In this document: one piece after another, positions 1 through 7,599 of the stretch
Position numbering within the stretch: the first letter of the stretch is position 1
Layout of the letters: each line of letters opens with the position of its first letter
Source: Actinomycetes bacterium
GTDB taxonomy: Bacteria; Actinomycetota; Acidimicrobiia; Acidimicrobiales; RAAP-2
Direction: 5' to 3'
Assembly: GCA_021795095.1 (NCBI GenBank)
Contig: JAJYPU010000033.1
Location: 1 to 16,044 of the forward strand
DNA length: 16,044 nt
Notes under the pieces: model-generated
The model's input: only the letters and a program-made list of their open reading frames with translations
What the model was told of the DNA's origin: nothing
Database searches by the model: none
Program-made: the position numbers and the translations under genes

Positions 1-10
1 AGACTGAGTC

Positions 11-967
11 TCACTCAGCGGCTGGCGATGACACGCGAAAGGGAACTCCGGCGCTCGTCGGGGCGAACAACTCCGTGAGGAGTGCAGCATGAGTGGACTC
101 ACTAGAACTCACTCGGTTGCAACGGTCGTCACTGACGCTGACCGATGGCGAGGCGACGTCGGTGTCGATGCGGCCGGCGAAGATCGAGCGCCCCCGCACC
201 ACGGCGTCACCACTCAACGCCGATCCGATGATGGCGAGCAGCGTGGCCGCGCTGCGTGGGCTGAAGACAGCGATCGTTCGCATCGACGGCGGCTTGACGG
301 CACCGACCAGGCGGGTGGCTCGACTGACCGCGTCGGACGCCACCCGCTGCGACTCCAGGACGCCGGGGCCTCGACCAGCCTGAAGTCCCCATCCAGTCTG
401 GTCGCCCGACTCGTCCGCGGCGATCGCCTCGACCGAAAGGAACGCACCGGTGCGCTCGGACCGTGCTCGGATCCCGTAGGTGGATGCGACCACGGTCTGT
501 ACGTCGTAGTCCGAGTAGTCCGCGGACTCGACCTGTCGGATCCGTTGGGCTCCGCGAACCAAGCGTTCGGTAGCGACCGCGAGCGCCACCTTGTCATCGA
601 GGGACATCGAGCGCACCGACGGGTCGCTCAACTCGAGTGGCGCGGACGCGACGCCGTCGGGGCGGGCGAACGCAACAAACTCGTCCTCTGAGGCGAATCG
701 GGCATTGTCACGCGCTTCACTGACCGCCCGATCGATGGCGCTCTCGTCGAGCGAGCCGGTCCACGCCACGCCGACCCGGGCACCGGCCGCGCCTTCGCGA
801 AGTATCCGGATCCCGACGCCGCCGGACGCGGCTCGTGCGAGGTTCTCAACGCGGCCGTCGTAGACCTTGATCGCAATCTCGGTCCCCGCCGACACGTAGA
901 CCTCCATGGCCTCATCGTCCCCCGCGCGCCCAAGGATGTTCTCGACGAGCTCGGTCAGGTCATTCAC
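11..967 (-). pseudogene. tldE: TldE/PmbA-family protein with C-terminal part lost
   Basis: TldE (PmbA) is the partner of TldD in a heterodimeric metalloprotease that processes modified peptides and unfolded polypeptides; TldE itself lacks the zinc site. The start is a GTG whose last two bases fall in the tldD stop (GTGA overlap), giving 318 residues against about 440-450 in the family. Residues 1 to about 280 match the fold, including VYDGRVENL near 35-43, GVGIRIL near 51-56 and the stretch ALSGDAVVRGRSIFAGR near 250-266. After VSVSDD (residues 276-281) the usual FD-x-EG and Y/SAR sections and the C-terminal sheet region are absent; an unrelated tail of about 25-35 residues runs to a stop. 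No other frame of bases 1-88 restores TldE-like sequence, so this is a replacement or rearrangement, not a simple frameshift. I call it a probable broken gene; a functional short variant cannot be excluded. Confidence 0.7.
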
Positions 968-2364
968 GACGCCGTGCCCCCGACGGTGACCGCGCTCAGT
1001 CGCAATGTGGGCTGTCCGGTCCCCACGGGCACCTGCTGACCGTCCTTGCCGCAGGTGCCCGGACCACCCATGGCGAAATCTCCGGCGACCGCGTCCACTC
1101 GCTGGAGGATCGCTGGTCCGTTCCCGATCAGGTTGCAGTCGCGTAGGGGCGCCGTGATCCGACCGCCTTCGATGAGGAATGCTGACGTCATCCCGAAGAC
1201 GAAGTCGCCGGTGGCGGTATTGACCTGACCGCCGCCGAGCTGGGCCACGTAGATGCCGTAGGGCGTCTGGGCGACGATCTCGTCGGCGTCGGAGTCCCCG
1301 GCGAGCAAGAACGTATTGGTCATCCGCACCATCGGGAGGTACTGATAGCCCTGGCGGCGCCCGTTGCCCGAGCCGCCTCTTCCGGCCGACCTGGCTCGCA
1401 GGTGATCCCACATGTAGTCGGTGAGCACTCCGTTCTCGATGAGTACCGTGCGCGCGCCGGGGTGTCCCTCGTCGTCGACCCCGACGTAACCCCATTCGCC
1501 CGTAACCGACCCGTCGTCAACGAGGGTCACCAACGGGCTGGCGACGCGCTCACCGCGTCGCCCGGCGTACACCGACGCCTCCTTCGCGATCGCGTCGGCC
1601 TCGAGGCCGTGACCGCAGGCCTCGTGAAAGAGGATGCCCCCCGAACCACCTGCGAGCACGACGGGTAAGTCACCCGAGGGCGCCGGGCGGGCCGCCAGCT
1701 TGGTGATCGCCTGGCCAGCGGCAGCGCGCGCTGCCTCATCGATGAGGTCGTCGGTGAGCCGTTCGTAGCCGGCCGTCACGCCGTATGGTCGATACACCGT
1801 CTGCAGGCCACTGTCGCCCTCGGCGACACAGGCGACTGTGAACCTCGTACGAACCTGCTCGTCAAAGGCCACGAGGCCATCGGAATTAGCGATCAACAAG
1901 CGTCGTGTCGACCCGCCTGCACTGACCTGCACCTGGGTGATCGATCCGCTCTCACTTCGAGCCACGTCGTCGGCCCGGCGCAACTGTTCGACGGTGCGGC
2001 CCTTGTCCACGCTCACCGGCGACTGGTCGTAGTGCGTGGCGTGGCGCTGGGCCGTTGCGAGCGAGACAGATCGGACGCGACCGTTACCTCCGCGCGCCGC
2101 GGTCGCGGCAGCCTCGGCGGCCGCCAGCAGTCCAGCCTCGCTGAGATCAGATGTATGGGCAAAACCTGTCGTGGCCCCGGCGACGACGCGGATTCCCGCA
2201 CCTCGCTCGTGGCCCGACGCGAGGGTCTCGACGCGCCGCTGGTCCAAGACCGCCGACCGCGAGGTGCGGTCCTCGACGAATAGTTCGGCGAAGTCACCAC
2301 CGCGACGCCGCGCCGCGTCCAGTACCCGCTCAATCACGTCGCCGGCGACCAGGTCATCACTCAC
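964..2364 (-). CDS. tldD: TldD metalloprotease, catalytic subunit
   Basis: Zinc metalloprotease of the TldD family (peptidase U62), cytosolic and normally a TldD2/TldE2-type complex that trims leader peptides of ribosomally made modified peptides and degrades unstructured peptides. The 466-residue length is typical. The zinc site HEACGH (HExxxH) is at residues 247-252, inside the conserved block GGSGGILFHEACGHGLEAD, and a late Cys in GTCGKDGQ (436-443, Cys438) fits the fourth ligand region. The conserved VASPLVTLVDDG block follows at about 274-285. The start is GTG; a -10-like TACGCT lies six bases upstream and no Shine-Dalgarno sequence is visible, which fits a leaderless mRNA. It is co-transcribed with tldE through a GTGA overlap. 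No precursor peptide gene is visible beside it, so the substrate is unknown. If tldE is truly broken, TldD may be left without its partner. Confidence 0.95.
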   Translation of the reverse strand: MSDDLVAGDVIERVLDAARRRGGDFAELFVEDRTSRSAVLDQRRVETLASGHERGAGIRVVAGATTGFAHTSDLSEAGLLAAAEAAATAARGGNGRVRSVSLATAQRHATHYDQSPVSVDKGRTVEQLRRADDVARSESGSITQVQVSAGGSTRRLLIANSDGLVAFDEQVRTRFTVACVAEGDSGLQTVYRPYGVTAGYERLTDDLIDEAARAAAGQAITKLAARPAPSGDLPVVLAGGSGGILFHEACGHGLEADAIAKEASVYAGRRGERVASPLVTLVDDGSVTGEWGYVGVDDEGHPGARTVLIENGVLTDYMWDHLRARSAGRGGSGNGRRQGYQYLPMVRMTNTFLLAGDSDADEIVAQTPYGIYVAQLGGGQVNTATGDFVFGMTSAFLIEGGRITAPLRDCNLIGNGPAILQRVDAVAGDFAMGGPGTCGKDGQQVPVGTGQPTLRLSAVTVGGTAS

Positions 2365-2370
2365 CGCGCC

Positions 2371-2376
2371 AGCGTA
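2371..2376 (-). promoter_or_regulatory. -10 box for leaderless tldD
   Basis: On the minus strand TACGCT (TANNNT type) is followed by six bases and then the tldD GTG, so a transcript starting seven bases after the box would begin at the start codon. No convincing -35 hexamer was found. Confidence 0.45.
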
Positions 2377-2414
2377 TCGGGCTCGTCGATCGGTTTTAGA
2401 GACGTACCGGCCGG

Positions 2415-2420
2415 TAGGCT
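2415..2420 (+). promoter_or_regulatory. -10 box for leaderless dxs
   Basis: TAGGCT lies six bases before the dxs GTG, the same geometry as the opposite-facing tldD box 38 bp away. There is no Shine-Dalgarno sequence before the GTG and no clear -35 element. The layout predicts a leaderless transcript. Confidence 0.5.
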
Positions 2421-2426
2421 GACTGG

Positions 2427-4352
2427 GTGATTCTTCCGTCGATCGAGAGCCCCGACGATCTGAAGGGTCTCTCCTATGACGAGTTGTACGAGTTGAGCGG
2501 CGAGATCCGAAACTTCATCATCGAAACGGTGACCACCACGGGCGGACACCTGGGTTCGAACCTCGGGGTCGTGGAGTTGACGATCGCGCTTCACCGAGTC
2601 TTCGACTCGCCCAATGACATCCTGCTCTGGGACACCGGCCACCAGGCCTACGTGCACAAGTTGCTGACGGGCCGTCGTTACGGCTTCAAGCATCTGCGCC
2701 AGCGCGGTGGACTTTCTGGCTACCCCAACCGATCCGAGAGCCCGCACGACTGGATCGAGTCATCCCACGCGTCCACGGCCTTGTCTTATGCGCACGGGCT
2801 GTCGGTGGCCTTGGAGCAACGTAAGGAGCTCGTGGGCCACGGTGGCACGCGCCACGTCGTGGCGGTCGTCGGCGACGGTTCTCTGACTGGTGGTATGGCC
2901 TACGAGGCGCTCAACAACCTGGGCCACTCGAATCAGCGCGTCGTCATCATCTTCAACGACAACGGTCGCAGTTACGCCCCGACGATATCGAAGCTGTCCG
3001 AATCCCTGACCAATCTGCGCCTCAACCGGACCTACCTGACGATGCGTGACCGCTTGCGCCGGCTGGTCCCTCACCTGCCGTGGTTCGGCAAGGCCGCCTA
3101 CCGCGGGATCGATGGCTTCACGTCGGTCGTGCGCGAGATTGTCACGCCCCACACGTTCTTCGAGAATCTGGGCGTCCGCTACGTCGGACCCGTCGACGGA
3201 CACAACCTCGAAGCCCTGGAGGCGACGATTCGCAGCGCCGCGACCTGGGACGGACCGATCCTCGTGCACGTGATGACTCAGAAGGGCCGCGGTTACGAGC
3301 CGGCGGTCTCCGACGACCTGCGGATGCACGACTTCAAATTGCCGCCGCGGTTGAACGACGAGGAAGTGCCGCCGCAGTCTTTCACCGAAGCCTTCAGCAA
3401 CGCCTTAGTGACCCTCGCGGGCGTCGACGACCGCATCGTCGCCATCACCGCGGCCATGGCCGGCCCGACCGGCCTCATGCAGTTCCAGGAACGGTTCCCG
3501 CAGCGGTTCTTCGACGTCGGGATCGCCGAGCAGCACGCGGTCACCGCCGCCGCCGGCATGGCGATGGGCGGGCTCAAGCCCGTGGTCGCGGTGTACTCGA
3601 CGTTCTTCAGTCGAGCCTTCGACCAGGCCCACCTCGACGTCGGTCTGTTGAACCTGCCCGTCGTGTTCGTCTTCGACCGCGCCGGGGTCACCGGCGACGA
3701 CGGCCCGAGTCACCATGGGCTGCTCGACATCGCCCTGTGCCTGGCCATACCCAACGTGACGATCTTCGCGCCCTCGAGTGGCGAGGAGGTTGCCGGCATG
3801 CTCGCAACCGCCCTCTCGATGAAGACGCCCACGGCCGTGCGCTTCCCCAAGACCCTGCCGCAACCCTTCGACGGCGCGATCGGCGAAGGACTCAACGCGC
3901 GCGAGGTCCTGCGAGGTGACGGCTCGCTCTGCGTGCTCGCCGTCGGCAAGATGGCGCCCAACGCGTGGTCGGCGATCCGGGCGATGGGAGCGAACAGCGG
4001 TCGAGTGACCCTCTACGACGTGCGCGTTCTGCCGCCGGACCGCTCGATGATCGACGATGCGCTCTCCCATCGACGCATCATCACCGTCGAAGATGGGACC
4101 CGCCACGGTGGCGCCGGCACCTTGATGGTCTCGGCAATCCGTGACCGGGCTCAAGAGCTCGGACTCGCCTTTCCAACCACGAGGATCCTTGGAGTGCCGC
4201 GCGCGTTCCTCGAACACCACCGCCCCGACCTGCTACTCGAGGAGCTCGGGCTTGACCCGACGGGGCTCGCGGGCGCCTTCACGCGGATGCTCGAGGACCA
4301 ACCCGAGTTTCCCCGACGGCTGCCCGAAGCGCCGCACTCGACCTACCTGTAA
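2427..4352 (+). CDS. dxs: 1-deoxy-D-xylulose-5-phosphate synthase
   Basis: Thiamine-diphosphate enzyme that condenses pyruvate and glyceraldehyde 3-phosphate to 1-deoxy-D-xylulose 5-phosphate, the first and usually rate-limiting step of the MEP pathway to isoprenoids (quinones, carotenoids, polyprenyl carriers). The 641-residue length is normal. Visible marks are GGHLGSNLGVVE (39-50) with the catalytic-region His41, DTGHQAYVHKLLTGR (69-83), the ThDP/Mg site beginning GDGSLTGGMAYEALNN (149-164) and closing with NDNG (177-180), and VGPVDGHN leading the linker to the pyrimidine-binding domain. IAEQHAVTAAAGMA, with the ThDP-activating Glu, and the transketolase C-terminal domain follow. The GTG start is set by the N-terminus beginning just before LKGLSYDELYELSGEIR and by the upstream -10 box. 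It diverges from tldD and is followed by msrB on the same strand, which has its own promoter. No other MEP gene is in the window. Confidence 0.97.
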   Translation: MILPSIESPDDLKGLSYDELYELSGEIRNFIIETVTTTGGHLGSNLGVVELTIALHRVFDSPNDILLWDTGHQAYVHKLLTGRRYGFKHLRQRGGLSGYPNRSESPHDWIESSHASTALSYAHGLSVALEQRKELVGHGGTRHVVAVVGDGSLTGGMAYEALNNLGHSNQRVVIIFNDNGRSYAPTISKLSESLTNLRLNRTYLTMRDRLRRLVPHLPWFGKAAYRGIDGFTSVVREIVTPHTFFENLGVRYVGPVDGHNLEALEATIRSAATWDGPILVHVMTQKGRGYEPAVSDDLRMHDFKLPPRLNDEEVPPQSFTEAFSNALVTLAGVDDRIVAITAAMAGPTGLMQFQERFPQRFFDVGIAEQHAVTAAAGMAMGGLKPVVAVYSTFFSRAFDQAHLDVGLLNLPVVFVFDRAGVTGDDGPSHHGLLDIALCLAIPNVTIFAPSSGEEVAGMLATALSMKTPTAVRFPKTLPQPFDGAIGEGLNAREVLRGDGSLCVLAVGKMAPNAWSAIRAMGANSGRVTLYDVRVLPPDRSMIDDALSHRRIITVEDGTRHGGAGTLMVSAIRDRAQELGLAFPTTRILGVPRAFLEHHRPDLLLEELGLDPTGLAGAFTRMLEDQPEFPRRLPEAPHSTYL

Positions 4353-4372
4353 CCGTCATAACGGCGCCCCGG

Positions 4373-4378
4373 TACCCT
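4373..4378 (+). promoter_or_regulatory. -10 box for leaderless msrB
   Basis: TACCCT stands seven bases before the msrB ATG in the 33-bp dxs-msrB gap, with no Shine-Dalgarno sequence between them. This predicts a transcript starting at or within a base of the ATG, so msrB can be expressed independently of dxs. Confidence 0.45.
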
Positions 4379-4385
4379 GAGACTC

Positions 4386-4781
4386 ATGTCGTATCTCGTG
4401 AATCGTACCGACGCCGAATGGCGAGCCCTGCTAGACCCCGAGCGCTTCGCCGTGCTGCGCGAAGCCGCGACCGAGTCACCCTTCACCGGGTCGCTGCTCG
4501 ACGTCGATGACGCCGGCGTCTTCACCTGCGGGGGCTGTGGCCAGAAGCTCTTCACCTCGGACCAGAAGTTCGACTCACACTGCGGCTGGCCGAGTTTCGA
4601 CGCGTGCGAGCCGGGAACCATCGTGGAGCGGCCCGACCACTCGCTCGGTCGAGTGCGCACCGAGATCCTCTGCGCCGCGTGCGGCGGACACCTCGGCCAC
4701 GTCTTCGACGACGGGCCGACCGCCACCGGCCTGCGCTACTGCGTCAACTCACTCGCCATCGACTTCGACGCCGACGAGTGA
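4386..4781 (+). CDS. msrB: Peptide-methionine (R)-S-oxide reductase
   Basis: Reduces the R epimer of methionine sulfoxide in oxidised proteins back to methionine, with electrons usually supplied by thioredoxin; cytosolic (no signal peptide visible). The 131 residues are a complete stand-alone MsrB domain. Two CxxC pairs, Cys48/Cys51 (TCGGCGQ) and Cys96/Cys99 (CAACGGHLGHVF), form the structural zinc site. Cys119 in LRYCVNSLAIDF is the nucleophile, and Cys66 in SHCGWPSF sits where many MsrB proteins carry the resolving cysteine. The start is ATG, supported by the N-terminal NRTDAEWRALL block typical of the family and the -10 box just upstream. MsrA is not fused or adjacent. The gene ends four bases from the convergent ftsX stop. 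Confidence 0.96.
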   Translation: MSYLVNRTDAEWRALLDPERFAVLREAATESPFTGSLLDVDDAGVFTCGGCGQKLFTSDQKFDSHCGWPSFDACEPGTIVERPDHSLGRVRTEILCAACGGHLGHVFDDGPTATGLRYCVNSLAIDFDADE

Positions 4782-4785
4782 CCGG

Positions 4786-5640
4786 CTAGACATCCAAGAA
4801 CCGTCGGATCGCGAGCGCCGAGCCGACCGAGCCGATCACCACGCCCACGACGAGCACCACGAGGTTCGTACCTAAGAGCGCGGTCGTGTCGAGCTGGAAC
4901 TCGTTGTGCAGCGGGTACCAGGTGTGCAACGCCGTCACGGCGAGCACGGCGACCAGTGATCCGAGCAGCCCCTGGATGAAACCTTCGGTGATGTAGGGGA
5001 TGCGGATGAACCAGTTCGTGGCACCGACGAGCTTCATCACCGACACCTCGCGGCGTCGGGCGAAGATGGCCATGCGGATCGTGTTGAGGATCAGTACCGT
5101 CGCCGAGAGCAGGAGGACCCCGGCGAGCGCCAGGAACACGATCTGCAAGATCCGGATGGCACTGTTCATCTGGCGGATCTGCTGCTCGGGCGCCGTGACG
5201 TTGTAGACGCCCGGCTCGTTCTTGAAGGTCGACATCACGACGAAGGCGTCCGACGGCACGGTCGGCACGCATCGAAACGACGAGGGCACGTCCGAGACCG
5301 AAAGCACCGACCACTCGGACTGGGGCAGGATCCGCTTGGCTTCCTGATAGTCCTGCGCCTGGGAGTTGAAGACGCAGTCCTTCACGATGGGCAGCGTCGC
5401 GAGTTGAGTCTTCACGTTGGCGAGCTCACTCGACGAGGCGTTGGGCTGCATCCAGACGGTGACCCGGGTACCCTGCTGCCACTGGGCGGAGGCCTGCGCA
5501 GCGCTCTGCTTGAGTAATAACGCCGCTCCCACCAGGGACAGCGACACCGCAACAGTCAGCACCGCAGCGATGGTCATCATCCGGTTGCGCCACAAATTGG
5601 CCAGCGTCTCTTTCACCGCGTATCGAAGGTAGACACGCAT
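4786..5640 (-). CDS. ftsX: Cell division protein FtsX (ABC permease-like subunit)
   Basis: Membrane subunit of FtsEX, the divisome ABC complex that does not transport but uses ATP hydrolysis by FtsE to activate peptidoglycan hydrolases outside the cell. The 284 residues show the standard topology: a basic cytoplasmic N-terminus, TM1 about 21-43, an extracellular domain about 44-162, then TM2 about 163-186, TM3 about 218-238 and TM4 about 257-277. The cytoplasmic loop carries ARRREVSVMKLVGATNWFIR (194-213), the family signature. Two cysteines in the extracellular domain (Cys89, Cys124) could form a disulfide. Its ATG shares one base with the ftsE stop (TGATG), implying translational coupling. 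No hydrolase gene (RipC/EnvC/M23 type) and no smpB follow, although smpB often does in actinobacteria. Confidence 0.96.
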   Translation of the reverse strand: MRVYLRYAVKETLANLWRNRMMTIAAVLTVAVSLSLVGAALLLKQSAAQASAQWQQGTRVTVWMQPNASSSELANVKTQLATLPIVKDCVFNSQAQDYQEAKRILPQSEWSVLSVSDVPSSFRCVPTVPSDAFVVMSTFKNEPGVYNVTAPEQQIRQMNSAIRILQIVFLALAGVLLLSATVLILNTIRMAIFARRREVSVMKLVGATNWFIRIPYITEGFIQGLLGSLVAVLAVTALHTWYPLHNEFQLDTTALLGTNLVVLVVGVVIGSVGSALAIRRFLDV

Positions 5641-6341
5641 CAGCGGATCTCCATCGGCTCGTCAATGCCGTAGACGCCACGGACCTGGTCTCGGACCATC
5701 TCGCCGTGGTCGAGCTCGATGACGCGTCGACGCATCCGGTCGACTAGCGCCTTGTCGTGGGTCGCCATCACCACGGTCGTCCCGGTCCGGTTGATTCGCT
5801 CGAGCAGCGCCATGATGGACTCAGAGTTCGTGGGGTCGAGGTTGCCCGTCGGCTCGTCGGCGAGCAGGATCAGCGGACGGTTGACGAAGGCTCGCGCCAC
5901 CGCCACGCGCTGCTGCTCGCCGCCCGAGAGTTCGTTCGGAAGGTTCTTAGCCTTGTCGGAGAGGCCCACGAGATCAAGAATCTGGGGTACCTGGGACTCG
6001 ATGGTCGAGCGCGGCCGCCCGATCACCTCAAGGGCGAAGGCGACGTTCTCAAAGACCGACTTGTTCGGCAGGAGCCGGAAGTCCTGGAAGACACAGCCGA
6101 TGTTCCGACGCAGGTACGGTACCCGCCACTTGGACAGTTCGCTGATATCGCGACCCGCCTCGAGGATGCGCCCGCGGTCGGGCAGCTCCTCGCGCAGCAA
6201 CAGGCGAAGGAACGTCGTCTTGCCAGAACCCGACGCGCCGACGAGAAAGACGAATTCGCCCTTCGCAATGTCGAGCGAGATGTCCTTAAGCGCGGGCGTC
6301 CCGTTCTTGTACGTCTTCGACACGTTCTCGAAACGAATCAC
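5640..6341 (-). CDS. ftsE: Cell division ATP-binding protein FtsE
   Basis: ATPase subunit of FtsEX, bound to the inner face of the membrane at the division site. In 233 residues all ABC motifs are present: Walker A GASGSGKT (35-42), Q-loop Gln86 in [11 protein letters not shown], signature [15 protein letters not shown] (138-152), Walker [15 protein letters not shown] (157-170) and the switch His195. The CVFQDFRLL stretch and the N-terminal [14 protein letters not shown] are typical of FtsE. The GTG start has a good ribosome binding site (GAAGGGG, seven bases upstream). It lies 112 bp downstream of prfB with a possible promoter of its own in the gap, and is coupled to ftsX by a one-base overlap. 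Confidence 0.97.
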   Translation of the reverse strand: MIRFENVSKTYKNGTPALKDISLDIAKGEFVFLVGASGSGKTTFLRLLLREELPDRGRILEAGRDISELSKWRVPYLRRNIGCVFQDFRLLPNKSVFENVAFALEVIGRPRSTIESQVPQILDLVGLSDKAKNLPNELSGGEQQRVAVARAFVNRPLILLADEPTGNLDPTNSESIMALLERINRTGTTVVMATHDKALVDRMRRRVIELDHGEMVRDQVRGVYGIDEPMEIR

Positions 6342-6348
6342 GGCAATG

Positions 6349-6355
6349 CCCCTTC
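6349..6355 (-). promoter_or_regulatory. Ribosome binding site of ftsE
   Basis: GAAGGGG on the minus strand, seven bases before the GTG start of ftsE. It supports GTG as the start and contrasts with the leaderless genes in the window. Confidence 0.6.
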
Positions 6356-6399
6356 GGGTTCACTTGGTCGGTGGTAGAACACCCAGAATCTCCTTGCGC

Positions 6400-6405
6400 A
6401 TTCTA
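6400..6405 (-). promoter_or_regulatory. Candidate -10 box for ftsEX
   Basis: TAGAAT on the minus strand (five of six to TATAAT) in the prfB-ftsE gap, about 60 bases before the ftsE GTG. A partial -35 (TGACGT, 6425-6430) sits 19 bases upstream, slightly wide. Plausible but unproven. Confidence 0.35.
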
Positions 6406-6453
6406 GTTTGAGCCCGGCGCTGGGACGTCATCGACCGACGCGGACCGGCGACA

Positions 6454-7599
6454 TCAGTTCCCCGTGCGCTGGCGGCGCAGCTCAGCCTCCATGAACATGT
6501 CAATGTCCCCGTCAAGGACCGTGTCCACGTTCCCGGTCTCGACGTCGGTGCGATGGTCCTTCACCAACTGGTACGGCGCCTGGACGTAACTACGTATCTG
6601 GGACCCCCAGGCGTTGTCCGACCGGTCCCCCGTCAGCGCGTCCATCTCGGCGCGTCGCTGGACTCGAGCCCGTTCGGCGAGTTTGGCGGTCAGGATCTGC
6701 AGCGCGCGCGCTCGGTTCTGGTGCTGGCTGCGCTCGTTCTGACAGCTCACGACGATCCCCGAAGGCAGGTGCGTGATCCGAATGGCGGAGTCCGTCTTGT
6801 TGACGTGCTGACCACCCGCGCCGGATGATCGGTAAGTATCGATGCGAAGGTCCTTCTCGTCGATGTCGACCTCGTGGGCGTCATCGTCGAGCAGCGGTGT
6901 GACCTCGAGGCTGGCGAAGCTGGTCTGACGACGCGCCTGGGAGTCGAACGGGCTGATCCGCACGAGGCGGTGCACGCCGCGCTCCGCGGACAGCCACCCG
7001 TAGGCGAATGGACCCTTCACGATGAACGTGGCCGACAGCAGACCCGCCTCTTGTCCCTCGGTGACCTCGTCCACCTCAACACCGAACCCGCGACGCTCGG
7101 CCCACCGCGAGTACATCCGCAGCAGCATCTCGGTCCAGTCCTGAGCGTCGGTGCCACCGGCGCCGGCGTGGAGTTCGGCGATAGCGTCGTTCTGGTCATA
7201 GGGACCCGAGAGCAGGCTCTGGGTCTCCAAAGCGGTCAGTGCGGCGTCCACCGCGGCCACGTTGGTGCGCAACTCGTCGAGCAGCGTCCAGTCCACGTCG
7301 CCCGAGCTCAATGATTCAGCGGAGAAGTCGATCAGGACCGCGCAGTCGTCGAGGGACCGTCGGAGCTGATCGAAGGCCTCGAGCTCGCTGGTCAGGCGGC
7401 CCAGCTCCGTCGTGACCGCGCGCGCGTGATCCTGGTCGTTCCACAGATCCGGCGACGACGCCTCGTCATTCAGTATTGCGTGACGGGCTCGGTGTTCGTC
7501 GATGCTCAGGTACTCGCGAGCCGAGCCCCACCGTTCTTCGAGCACGCCGAGCGACGCCTGCGCCTCTCGCAGCGCGTTCTCCGCTTTAGGGTCGGCCAT
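6454..7599 (-). CDS. prfB: Peptide chain release factor 2 (RF2)
   Basis: Recognises UGA and UAA stop codons and triggers peptide release on the ribosome. From the ATG chosen here it has 381 residues, close to the usual 365-375. The RF2-specific tripeptide SPF is at 216-218 (VRISPFDSQARR) and the catalytic GGQ at 262-264 (SSGAGGQHVNKTDSAIRI). The N-terminal helical domain EYLSIDEHRARHAIL...SPDLWND aligns with other RF2 proteins, and a longer in-frame extension to 7728 is unlike RF2, so it was not used. The reading frame is continuous: the CTTTGAC programmed +1 frameshift of many bacterial prfB genes is absent, as is common in actinobacteria. The start lies inside the 3' end of secA (14-base overlap). 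Confidence 0.96.
   Translation of the reverse strand: MADPKAENALREAQASLGVLEERWGSAREYLSIDEHRARHAILNDEASSPDLWNDQDHARAVTTELGRLTSELEAFDQLRRSLDDCAVLIDFSAESLSSGDVDWTLLDELRTNVAAVDAALTALETQSLLSGPYDQNDAIAELHAGAGGTDAQDWTEMLLRMYSRWAERRGFGVEVDEVTEGQEAGLLSATFIVKGPFAYGWLSAERGVHRLVRISPFDSQARRQTSFASLEVTPLLDDDAHEVDIDEKDLRIDTYRSSGAGGQHVNKTDSAIRITHLPSGIVVSCQNERSQHQNRARALQILTAKLAERARVQRRAEMDALTGDRSDNAWGSQIRSYVQAPYQLVKDHRTDVETGNVDTVLDGDIDMFMEAELRRQRTGN

Noticed and set aside
968..1495. Longer tldE starting at 1495
   Set aside because: The extension is out-of-frame translation of tldD; the GTG at 967 makes a GTGA overlap with the tldD stop and begins with normal TldE sequence.
7500..7599. Programmed +1 frameshift in prfB
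   Set aside because: The frame is open from ATG 7599 through the region where CTTTGAC would occur, and that motif is not present.
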